A DNA stretch of 64,000 nt, taken from assembly GCA_964479045.1 (NCBI GenBank), contig CAYZJI010000002.1, forward strand, positions 186,001 through 250,000, read 5' to 3'. Positions within the stretch are counted from its first letter, which is position 1. The number at the start of each line of letters is the position of its first letter. Below, in pieces: positions 26,349 to 33,460 of this stretch. The stretch is from 2-02-FULL-47-50 sp964479045. GTDB lineage: Bacteria; Pseudomonadota; Gammaproteobacteria; Eutrophobiales; Eutrophobiaceae. Both the position numbers and the translations under genes were made by a program. Below the pieces are notes generated by a model. The model was not told the origin of the DNA. It was given only the letters and a program-made list of their open reading frames with translations, and ran no database searches.

Positions 26349-27461
26349 TCAATGCGATATGTCTGTGGAAATATCAGAATAGCAGACCGTACAATTTCTG
26401 CCGCTGTTTTTTGCGGCATAGAGTGCCTGATCGGCGCGTTCGACAAACTGCCGGGAGGTTGCTTTCAGATCTTCTCCACAATCCCCCGGTAATAAAGTGT
26501 TGATTCCAATTGATGCGGTGAGTTTTACCCGCAGATCATTCCCGAAAAGATACGGCGAGCGTTCTATTGTTGCCCGTATACGCTCGGCAATTTCAAGTGT
26601 TTTGCTGTTGCCGGTTTGCAGCAGAATGACGGTAAATTCCTCACCACCATATCGTGCGACAATATCCACGGTACGAACCTGTTCACGGATGATCTGGGCC
26701 ACGTGCCGCAGCACCTGATCTCCGATCGGATGTCCATAGGTATCATTAATCTTTTTGAAATGATCGACGTCCACAAACAGGCAGCTCATCGGCAGGCCTG
26801 AACGTTTGACCCGCTCGGTCTCTTCTCGCAAACGCTGTTCAAAAAACCGGCGGTTATTTACCCCCGTCAGATTATCGATCAACCCCAGGTATTTGAGATG
26901 TTCACGCGCCAGCAGGTTATCCAGGCAGACTGTAATTACTACCGAGAGATGATTCAGAAAATCCGTCGCTGATTCAGAATTGAACCGCTCGACCTCCGTG
27001 CAGCCGATATTGAAACTTCCAACCAGTTCATGTTTCCGCATCAGCGGCAGCAGGGCCACACTGCCCGGTGCTTCAGTATCACCGGGAAACAGCAGGTCGT
27101 GGCGGGCCGGATCAAATGGCCCGAGATTGGGCTGCAGGTGGCCGGCATAAATGCTTTCCAGTGAGACGGGCTCGTCATGAAACAGGATGTCCGGATTACT
27201 GTCCAGTTCATCACCAGTATGATTCAGGAGGCGGCGAATGCCATAATCCCGGTCGATCAAACTGATGGTGACCTGATCCCAGTCAAAATCTACACGGCAG
27301 GTGTCCAGCAGGGCGGAAAAGAATTCCGCAGCAGACTCGCTGTTCATCAGCTTAACTTCGAAATTCTGGAATTTTTTAAGGGTTTTTTCGTTCTGGCGGG
27401 CTTCGTTGAACAACGTTTCAAAGCGCCGGTTCAGCTCGGAAATATCATCAAGTATGGACAC
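26349..27461 (-). CDS. Diguanylate cyclase with N-terminal DUF484/GAF-like sensor
   Basis: 370 residues. Residues 1 to about 190 hold a coiled segment and a GAF-like fold resembling DUF484 (SVALLPLMRKHELVGSFNIG). Residues about 200-360 form a GGDEF domain with active RYGGEEF and an upstream RTVD inhibitory site five residues earlier, so it should make cyclic di-GMP with product feedback. No membrane helix is seen, so it is cytoplasmic. GTG start with a weak ribosome site. Confidence 0.9.
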   Translation of the reverse strand: MSILDDISELNRRFETLFNEARQNEKTLKKFQNFEVKLMNSESAAEFFSALLDTCRVDFDWDQVTISLIDRDYGIRRLLNHTGDELDSNPDILFHDEPVSLESIYAGHLQPNLGPFDPARHDLLFPGDTEAPGSVALLPLMRKHELVGSFNIGCTEVERFNSESATDFLNHLSVVITVCLDNLLAREHLKYLGLIDNLTGVNNRRFFEQRLREETERVKRSGLPMSCLFVDVDHFKKINDTYGHPIGDQVLRHVAQIIREQVRTVDIVARYGGEEFTVILLQTGNSKTLEIAERIRATIERSPYLFGNDLRVKLTASIGINTLLPGDCGEDLKATSRQFVERADQALYAAKNSGRNCTVCYSDISTDISH

Positions 27462-27555
27462 GCCGCAGGAATTCCCGAAAAATGATAATAAAATAGAGTA
27501 TAACGATTTATACTGGCAAAATTAACCGGTTGATGGTCCAGACAAGGATTCCGAC

Positions 27556-27801
27556 ATGAAATGCGCCATGAGGTCTTTTACACTGCTCTTGTATGTGCTT
27601 TCCGGTGCTGTGTTGGCGGAAAATCCCGGCCTGGAAAAGCAACTGGCGGAAGTAAATGTAAAGATCGAGCAGGAAAAGGTGATTAACACTGAACTCAAGC
27701 AACGGCTGGCAGCCAGAGAGCTGGAAATGAGTGATCTCAAATCAAGGCTTGAAAACGTAGAAGATCAAATTGCCGCACTTAAGGCTGAACACCATCTCTG
27801 A
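27556..27801 (+). CDS. Small exported coiled-coil protein
   Basis: 81 residues: signal peptide (cleavage likely after VLA) followed almost entirely by a charged heptad coiled coil (VEDQIAALKAE at the end). No family recognised. It has the same plan as the next gene, suggesting duplication or co-function. Divergent from the diguanylate cyclase. An in-frame ATG at 27568 is an alternative start. Confidence 0.65.
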   Translation: MKCAMRSFTLLLYVLSGAVLAENPGLEKQLAEVNVKIEQEKVINTELKQRLAARELEMSDLKSRLENVEDQIAALKAEHHL

Positions 27802-27832
27802 TTGAATTTACGATTTCGGGAGAACGTCTGTT

Positions 27833-28057
27833 ATGATTATGCAAGTCCGGTGTGTGGTGCTGTTATTGGCATTTTCCGGTATGGTTCATGCGCAGGGGAA
27901 CACTATTGAAGAACAGATTGCTGCTATCAAGGAACAAATCAAGGAACAGGAAACCATGCAGGAGCAACTCAAGGCGGATATCGCCAGCAAGGATGAAGAA
28001 GTCAATCGTCTGAAGGAACAGCTCAAGGCACTGGAAGAACAGATGGGAGGCAGTTAG
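27833..28057 (+). CDS. Small exported coiled-coil protein
   Basis: 74 residues with a signal peptide (about 1-20, ending MVHA) and a Glu/Lys/Gln-rich coiled coil of about 50 residues. GGGAG lies 11 nt before the ATG. It is 31 bp after its look-alike. Function unknown; possibly an oligomeric periplasmic or surface-associated protein. Confidence 0.65.
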   Translation: MIMQVRCVVLLLAFSGMVHAQGNTIEEQIAAIKEQIKEQETMQEQLKADIASKDEEVNRLKEQLKALEEQMGGS

Positions 28058-28143
28058 GACTTTACAGGGGTCCGGTGTATCCCTCAATAGCAGTCATACA
28101 GGTTACTCCTGTGCCATCAGACATATCAAGAACAGAGGTAACC

Positions 28144-28575
28144 ATGCCGATCACATTTAAAATACTGGTTTGTAGCGCATCTTTTTTCCTCTCAGTTATT
28201 TCATCTGCACATGCCGCACAATTTCAGTGTTCCATCAAGAACGTACTGCGGATGAATGAGAATGGTGAGTTTGTGACACATGAATGGACGCCAAATTATC
28301 TGAACCGCGAATTTACTGTGGAGCGCGAGAGCGGGAAAGTCGTTTCAACCACGGCACTCAAGGTCAGGCTGAGTAATTTCAACAAGGATTATTTGCCACA
28401 ATTACTTATGAGTGAAACAGAAGGCGATTCCTACAAGGCGGTGACTTTGTATGAAAATACCGGCCAGGCCGCTCTGTTGCAGATTAACCATTCTGAAGCA
28501 GGCAACCCACGGCCATTTTTCTATCTGACCAACATCGGCATGACACTGACCGGCACTTGTGACGAGAAGAGTTAA
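28144..28575 (+). CDS. Exported protein of unknown function
   Basis: 143 residues with a clear signal peptide (ending SSAHAAQ). Two cysteines near the ends of the mature part (QFQCSI and TGTCDE) could form a disulfide. The rest looks like a small beta-rich domain. AGAGGTAACC precedes the ATG at 28144; the longer frame from 28075 lacks support. Same strand as the two coiled-coil genes and followed by a strong terminator. No family recognised. Confidence 0.72.
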   Translation: MPITFKILVCSASFFLSVISSAHAAQFQCSIKNVLRMNENGEFVTHEWTPNYLNREFTVERESGKVVSTTALKVRLSNFNKDYLPQLLMSETEGDSYKAVTLYENTGQAALLQINHSEAGNPRPFFYLTNIGMTLTGTCDEKS

Positions 28576-28596
28576 CCAACCAACAAGCAAAAAATA

Positions 28597-28626
28597 AAAG
28601 CCTGTCAGAAATGACAGGCTTTTTTA
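28597..28626. terminator. Bidirectional terminator between exported-protein gene and tmRNA
   Basis: AAGCCTGTCA and TGACAGGCTT pair around GAAA, with T-rich tails on both strands. It can end the rightward transcript and the leftward tmRNA. Confidence 0.9.
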
Positions 28627-28627
28627 T

Positions 28628-28987
28628 TGGTGGAGGCGGCGAGAGTCGAACTCGCGTCCGTAAGCAGTCCACCTTCGGTTCTACATGCGTAGCCAGTCTA
28701 TTCGTTTAACTGGTGGCTACCCGGCCGGCAGGAAAAACCATCAGCGAGTTCAGTAAGGTTTTAATGCATCCACCCTGAACAAGTTTCAGCACGAGCCTGT
28801 GTGAGTCGACGCCTGGGTCCGGTTGCGCAGGCACAGCCCGGTCAGACGGCACCCTACTGGGTTTTAGGCAGCGAGTGCGTAGTTGTCGTCGTTGGCAACT
28901 ATGAATTTGCAGATGTGTTTACGAGGTGTTCTGCTCCTCGGCATGCCCCTCAGGTTTCATTACCCACGTCGAAGCCAATACGCCCCC
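28628..28987 (-). ncRNA. ssrA: Transfer-messenger RNA
   Basis: About 360 nt on the minus strand. The 3' end reads GTTCGACTCTCGCC then GCCTCCACCA with encoded CCA. The 5' end is GGGGGCGTATTGGCTTCGAC, and GGGGGCG pairs with CGCCTCC as the acceptor stem. The tag frame encodes ANDDNYALAA then TAA, close to the enterobacterial ANDENYALAA. smpB lies upstream on the same strand. The precise 5' end is set by the acceptor pairing. Confidence 0.95.
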
Positions 28988-29009
28988 GTGTTGGTTCCCT
29001 GAAGATTAC
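28963..29009. repeat. 47-bp direct repeat, copy 1 (tmRNA 5' end)
   Basis: Identical over 47 bp to 29136-29182, offset 173 bp. It covers the first 25 nt of tmRNA (minus strand) and 22 bp of its upstream flank. Confidence 0.93.
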
Positions 29010-29097
29010 TCTATTTACAACCACAGCCCTAAGCTCGACCATCCTGGTCTCGCTAATGGCCCGGCCTTGAACATCCTGTTCAAGGCGCTCAGCGGAG

Positions 29098-29120
29098 AAA
29101 AGCCATGTTAAATGGCTTTT
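29098..29120. terminator. Hairpin between the tmRNA 5'-end repeats
   Basis: AAAAGCCAT (29098-29106) pairs with ATGGCTTTT (29112-29120); short T-runs exist on both strands. A second palindrome, CCTTGAAC/GTTCAAGG, lies at about 29065-29085. If transcription of tmRNA began upstream of repeat copy 2, this hairpin would lie in the leader. Confidence 0.5.
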
Positions 29121-29135
29121 CTTGTATCCGCTTCG

Positions 29136-29182
29136 CCCACGTCGAAGCCAATACGCCCCCGTGTTGGTTCCCTGAAGATTAC
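29136..29182. repeat. 47-bp direct repeat, copy 2 (partial tmRNA 5' end)
   Basis: Exact copy of 28963-29009. The tmRNA body does not continue beyond it. It is flanked at 29179-29201 by the inverted repeat TTACAAT/ATTGTAA. Confidence 0.93.
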
Positions 29183-29270
29183 AATAGAATTGCAATTGTA
29201 ACAGATGCTAAGACTAGAAATGTATTACCGTGTTCAACCGGAGACAAGAGTTTGATTGTGAAGAGTTATT

Positions 29271-29325
29271 CGTGAAGCGTATCTCGTCTGGAATTCGCTT
29301 CACGCTTCACGAGATACGATTCACG
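29271..29325. repeat. Dispersed inverted repeat, CGTGAAGCG family, copy 1
   Basis: CGTGAAGCGTATCTCGT (29271-29287) and ACGAGATACGATTCACG (29309-29325) pair at 16 of 17 positions. The loop contains further CGCTTCACG units. It supplies the smpB stop codon. A related array follows dnaJ at 41164. Confidence 0.85.
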
Positions 29326-29800
29326 CTCTTTTGTGGAGCAGGCGCGCACGATCGCGCTGCCAGTCGCGTTCTTTTTCGGTTTCACGCTTGTCATGCGCTT
29401 TTTTGCCCTGGGCAAGGCCAATTTCCAGTTTAACCTTGCCGTTCTTCCAGTACATCGCTGTGGGTACAAGTGCGTAACCCTTGCGTTCCACTGCACCTAT
29501 GAGTTTATTTAACTGGTGCCGGTGCAATAATAATTTACGGGTACGCTGGGGATCGGCCTCTACATGTTTCGATGCAGTGGGTAATGGTGTGATTAGTCCA
29601 CCAAACAGGTAGGCTTCACCGTCTTTTAATAATATATAACTGTCGCGAATCTGTACTTTCCCGGCACGCAGACTCTTGACTTCCCAGCCCTGCAGCGCAA
29701 TTCCGGCTTCATAGCGATCTTCGATAAAGAAATCGAATTTCGCCTTTTTATTCAGCGCGATGGTTCCGCCCGAAGCGGCGTCTTTTCTGGGTTTGTTCAT
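29321..29800 (-). CDS. smpB: SsrA-binding protein SmpB
   Basis: Small protein B, 159 residues, binds tmRNA and delivers it to stalled ribosomes. Motifs NKKAKFDFFIEDRYEAGI, GWEVKSLRAGKVQIRDSY and a basic C-terminal tail (KKAHDKRE) are present. ATG start at 29800. It lies just upstream of ssrA on the same strand and is divergent from ratA. The last codon and stop fall within a dispersed repeat. Confidence 0.97.
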   Translation of the reverse strand: MNKPRKDAASGGTIALNKKAKFDFFIEDRYEAGIALQGWEVKSLRAGKVQIRDSYILLKDGEAYLFGGLITPLPTASKHVEADPQRTRKLLLHRHQLNKLIGAVERKGYALVPTAMYWKNGKVKLEIGLAQGKKAHDKRETEKERDWQRDRARLLHKRA

Positions 29801-29883
29801 GCGGCATTCCGGTTGATTCTGTGCGGATTATAACAGGCAGAGGTAATATTGAGTGGATGAAAGAATTGGATCAGAATTAGCGC

Positions 29884-30321
29884 ATGACCCGTATACATAA
29901 AAACACTCTGGTGCCATATTCCGCGGAAGAAATGTACACTCTGGTCAATGATATTCGTGCTTACCCGGAATTTCTGCCCTGGTGTAAAAGCGCCGAAGTG
30001 AAGCATGAAACGGCCAACCATCTCTGCGCCACTGTTGCCCTTGAGGCCGGCAGGATTAAACAAGCATTTTCGACGGAAAACACAATGGAACCTGGTCGCC
30101 GTATTGAGATGCAACTGATTGAAGGGCCATTCCGGTTCCTGACCGGCCGCTGGCAGTTTGAGCCGCAATCAGGGCGGAACAGCATAATCGATCTCAACAT
30201 TGAATTTGAGTTCAAAAACAAGTTACTCAAGCTGGCGCTGAGCGGGACCTTCAATAAAGTCATGGACAGCATGGTGGATGCGTTCACGCGCCGGGCAGAA
30301 CAGATGTATGGCCGGCGCTGA
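29884..30321 (+). CDS. ratA: RatA/CoQ10-type START-fold protein
   Basis: 145 residues, START/SRPBCC fold, reported in E. coli as ribosome association toxin and related to Coq10 ubiquinone-binding proteins. Opening VPYSAEEMYTLVNDIRAYPEFLPWC is characteristic. It overlaps rnfH by 14 nt. The conserved smpB/ratA/rnfH/bamE order supports the assignment. Which of the two proposed roles applies is unsettled. Confidence 0.93.
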   Translation: MTRIHKNTLVPYSAEEMYTLVNDIRAYPEFLPWCKSAEVKHETANHLCATVALEAGRIKQAFSTENTMEPGRRIEMQLIEGPFRFLTGRWQFEPQSGRNSIIDLNIEFEFKNKLLKLALSGTFNKVMDSMVDAFTRRAEQMYGRR

Positions 30322-30610
30322 ACAGATTAATGTTGAGGTGATTTACGCACTGCCTGAGCAGGTGCATCGGGTTGCATTAAAAGTCACGGCCGGCACCACC
30401 CTCATGCGCGCTATTCAGGAATCCGGTTTGCTGCAGCGTTGCCCGGAAATCGATCTGACCATGAATAAAGTGGGAATATTCGGCAGATTGCGGGACCTTG
30501 ATGCGCTGCTGAAGGAGGGGGATCGCGTGGAGATATATCGCCCGCTGCGAGCCGATCCGAAAGAAGCACGCCGGCAACGGGTGGAGGACAAACGCAAGAA
30601 CGAACAGTAA
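30308..30610 (+). CDS. rnfH: RnfH family ubiquitin-like protein (RatB)
   Basis: 100 residues, beta-grasp family UPF0125/RnfH. INVEVIYALPEQVHRVALKV and NKVGIFGRLRDLDALL fit. ATG at 30308 overlaps the ratA end. A basic tail follows residue 85. Its name derives from rnf loci, but here it is 27 kb from rnfABCDG. Confidence 0.92.
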   Translation: MAGAEQINVEVIYALPEQVHRVALKVTAGTTLMRAIQESGLLQRCPEIDLTMNKVGIFGRLRDLDALLKEGDRVEIYRPLRADPKEARRQRVEDKRKNEQ

Positions 30611-30624
30611 ATATCAACAGTCTG

Positions 30625-31500
30625 CTAAAGATCGCCGCCGGCGTCCTTGAAGACCTCTGCATCACGCAAATCGCGTTCGGATTCCTGGCCTGATTCAACT
30701 CCACTCTCGGATTTATCGGAAGTCATGCGATCCCAGAATCGGCGCAACAGGTTCTTGTCCTGATCACTTTCAATGGTTGAAGTTCTGGCGGTCTGTCCGG
30801 TGGTGGGTTCCTTTTCAGTCCCGGATTTTGCTGTTTCAGATTCCAAGCCATCAATTGACTCATCTACTTTGGCAGCCTCCTCCGCCCCAGTATCGTCAGT
30901 CGCAGCTGATTCTGATAGAGGAGGTTCAGGTTCAGCCGGTTCTGCAGACACCGCTGTTGCTGACTCATCCGCGGGGAATTCTTCAACTGCAACAGGGGTG
31001 TCCCCGGTCCCGGGTGTGGTTGCAGTTTCAGCAGGGGTACTGTCATCCCGATTCAGCCATTTGCTGAAAAATCCTTCTTCATGACGTTCCAGCGGAACAT
31101 CGACACTGCGCTCTTTGACAGGTTCTTCCGCCTGGAGTGAACGTTCCTTGATTTCTATGTCACCATCAATATGGGACAGTTTGTTGTCACTGAAGTATAT
31201 CGTGATACGTCGTTGCTGACGCTCACCCCCGCCGGGCTCAAAGCTGTAAATATAATCCCAGCGATTACTATGAAAAGGATCGGTGACCAGCGGGGTGCCG
31301 AGAATAAACTTGACCTGGTTTTTGTCCATGCCCGGTTTGAGTTTGTTGATCATTTCCTGGTCAACCACGTTCCCCTGCTGCACATCAATGCGGTACACGA
31401 AGGGAGCTTTCCAGGTACCATCGACGTTCTTGGCGCAGCCTGTGACCAGGTGCAGGATCAATGCAGATTGCAGGAGGGTTCTGAGGGTCGCGCTTTTCAT
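30625..31500 (-). CDS. bamE: Outer membrane assembly lipoprotein BamE with long C-terminal extension
   Basis: Lipoprotein signal with lipobox LVTGC, then the SmpA/OmlA domain (about 25-118; YRIDVQQGNVVDQEMINKL, GMDKNQVKFILGTPLV). E. coli BamE ends near 113 residues. This protein continues for about 170 more, rich in Glu, Ala, Thr, Ser and Pro, with two Trp-containing blocks (FFSKWLNRDD and LLRRFWDRMTSD) that look like repeated short motifs. Start at 31500 is preferred; 31527 is also in frame. Divergent from fur. Confidence 0.9.
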   Translation of the reverse strand: MKSATLRTLLQSALILHLVTGCAKNVDGTWKAPFVYRIDVQQGNVVDQEMINKLKPGMDKNQVKFILGTPLVTDPFHSNRWDYIYSFEPGGGERQQRRITIYFSDNKLSHIDGDIEIKERSLQAEEPVKERSVDVPLERHEEGFFSKWLNRDDSTPAETATTPGTGDTPVAVEEFPADESATAVSAEPAEPEPPLSESAATDDTGAEEAAKVDESIDGLESETAKSGTEKEPTTGQTARTSTIESDQDKNLLRRFWDRMTSDKSESGVESGQESERDLRDAEVFKDAGGDL

Positions 31501-31687
31501 AGTGGTGCTGAATTGATTGTAACGCATCGGCTAAAATAAGGACACTAACCGGGAAACGGCTTGTCACGACACAAGGACAGTATTTGGATATACTTACCGG
31601 CGAATGTGTGGCACATGTGCGCCAGCCTGAACACTGTTATTTTCCATGAGTTGTCTGAAGTCAGAGTAATTGTTAAGAGGAGCCCGG

Positions 31688-32095
31688 ATGGAAGCAAAAG
31701 ACCTGAAAGATGCCGGTCTCAAGGCCACCCTGCCGCGGATCAGGATTCTGCAGATTCTGGAAGAATCCAACCAGAAACATATGAGCGCGGAAGATGTTTA
31801 CAAGACCCTGCTGGAAAGCAAGGAAGAAGTCGGCCTTGCAACCGTGTACCGTGTACTCACCCAGTTCGAATCAGCGGGACTCGTCATCCGTCATCATTTT
31901 GATTCCGGTCATTCTGTGTTCGAACTCAACCGTGGTGGACACCATGATCATATGGTATGTCTGAAGACCGGCAAGGTAATTGAGTTTAAAAATGAAGATA
32001 TCGAACGTCTGCAGAAAGAAATTGCCGATAAGCACGGCTATGTGCTGGAAGAGCACAGCCTGGTGTTGTACGTAAGGCCCAAAGAAAAGAAGTAG
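31688..32095 (+). CDS. fur: Ferric uptake regulator
   Basis: Fur metalloregulator of 135 residues. Winged-helix part (GLKATLPRIRILQILEE) and dimer/metal domain with HHFDSGHSVFEL and HHDHMVCLKTGKVIEF. Only one Cys of the usual CxxC pair is seen in VCLKTGK, so it is of the type without the structural CxxC zinc pair. AAGAGG precedes the ATG at 31688. It probably controls the cluster at 42286, which has a Fur-like box. Confidence 0.94.
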   Translation: MEAKDLKDAGLKATLPRIRILQILEESNQKHMSAEDVYKTLLESKEEVGLATVYRVLTQFESAGLVIRHHFDSGHSVFELNRGGHHDHMVCLKTGKVIEFKNEDIERLQKEIADKHGYVLEEHSLVLYVRPKEKK

Positions 32096-32096
32096 C

Positions 32097-33419
32097 TCAG
32101 GTCAGCAGGTGCTGGTTCTCCAGCATTTCCTTGAGGTTAACCAGTTTTACTGACGTGTCAGCCAGTCTCGCAATTACCGTTGTCAGAAATGCCTTGTTGA
32201 ACCGTAGCTGGGTTTCCACACTGACCGTCTGGATGCTGTCCGCATCAAAACGCATGACCATGAGATCAGTTTTGGCAATCACTGAGGCGGTCCTTTCAAC
32301 ATCGGCGAAATAACCGATTTCGCCAAAGCAGTCACCTTCCTGGATGATCCCGAGTTGCTGGCCCTGTTTTTCCACCCGGGCAATGCCCGAGATCAGAAAG
32401 AACACGGATTTACCGCGCTCGCCTTCCTTGATGATGTTTTGCCCGGGGGTATATTTTTCAAAGGGACAGGCACGCACCAGACTCCACAAATCAGTCTGGT
32501 CAAACTCCTGAAAGAAAGGCAGCCCCATGATGGTATCGAGTTTTTTGCGATAGGGATCTTCGCTGTCGATCTTGTCCAGTCCCTCAAACAGCACGGTCAG
32601 ATCAGCAGCAAGATCTATCGCCATTTTGTAACGGGTCTTGGGATTTTTATCGAGCATTCGCTCCACGACATAGTCCAGACGGTTCGGAATGTCATTTCTG
32701 AAGGTACTGATGGGCCGTTGTTTCTCCTTGATGATCTTGCTGCAAATGGCCGACAACGTTTTTGCCCGGAATGGATGATGTCCGGTGATCAACTGGTAGG
32801 CAATAATCCCCAGTGAAAAAATGTCTGTATTCGGTGCGATGTTATCTTCATTGATTTGTTCAGGGGACATATAGAGTGGTGAACCCACAAATCCGGTGAG
32901 TTGTGTTGAATGAGAACTGCCTTCTCGTGTCACAACCGCAATGCTGAAATCGGTCAGCTTGATCTGTTTGTGCTTGTTCAGCAGGATGTTACTCGGTTTT
33001 ACATCACGATGAATAATACCCTGCCGATGGGCATAGTCCAGGGCCTTGGCTGCCTGATAAATCAGGTTGATGCTTTCATGCAGGGGCAGCAGTGAATTGG
33101 AACGGCAAAATGAATCCAGAGTATTTGATTGCTCAACATATTCACTGACAATATAACAGTAGTCATCATCCGTATCTGCATCATAAACCTTGACGATACT
33201 TGGATGGTTCAGTATCCCTGCTGCCCGCGCTTCCTTGAAAAACAGCCGTCTAAAACGTCCACCATCCGTTTTTTCATTGATCAGATGAGGGTGGGCGACT
33301 TTGATCGCCACATCACGATTGGTAAAGGGATCCACCGCGTGATACACAATGCCCATGCTGCCGCGCCCCACTTCACGCAGGACCTGATATTTGCCGATTT
33401 TTTCAGGGATGTTTTGCAC
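32097..33419 (-). CDS. Ser/Thr protein kinase with C-terminal cNMP-binding domain
   Basis: 440 residues. Hanks-type kinase domain (about 8-275): GRGSMGIV loop, VAIKV lysine, HRDVKPSNILL catalytic loop, and DFS in place of DFG. A cyclic-nucleotide-binding fold (about 300-410) follows with FGEIGYFADVERTASVIA, a near-canonical phosphate cassette. No transmembrane helix is seen. GTG start. Convergent with fur and 41 bp downstream of recN, possibly in one operon with nadK-recN. Target unknown. Confidence 0.9.
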   Translation of the reverse strand: MQNIPEKIGKYQVLREVGRGSMGIVYHAVDPFTNRDVAIKVAHPHLINEKTDGGRFRRLFFKEARAAGILNHPSIVKVYDADTDDDYCYIVSEYVEQSNTLDSFCRSNSLLPLHESINLIYQAAKALDYAHRQGIIHRDVKPSNILLNKHKQIKLTDFSIAVVTREGSSHSTQLTGFVGSPLYMSPEQINEDNIAPNTDIFSLGIIAYQLITGHHPFRAKTLSAICSKIIKEKQRPISTFRNDIPNRLDYVVERMLDKNPKTRYKMAIDLAADLTVLFEGLDKIDSEDPYRKKLDTIMGLPFFQEFDQTDLWSLVRACPFEKYTPGQNIIKEGERGKSVFFLISGIARVEKQGQQLGIIQEGDCFGEIGYFADVERTASVIAKTDLMVMRFDADSIQTVSVETQLRFNKAFLTTVIARLADTSVKLVNLKEMLENQHLLT

Positions 33420-33460
33420 AGATTCAGGGCTGAATCATGTTATTAATATTCTGAACAGAC

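Noticed and set aside
29136..29182. A second tmRNA gene
   Set aside because: Only the first 25 nt of tmRNA and flank are repeated; no tag frame or 3' half follows.
29884..30610. ratA-rnfH as a toxin-antitoxin mobile module
   Set aside because: The pair is a conserved housekeeping neighbour of smpB and bamE and shows no sign of mobility.
31528..31687. Fur autoregulatory box before fur
   Set aside because: An AATTGTTA stretch near 31663 is only loosely palindromic and does not meet the 7-1-7 pattern.
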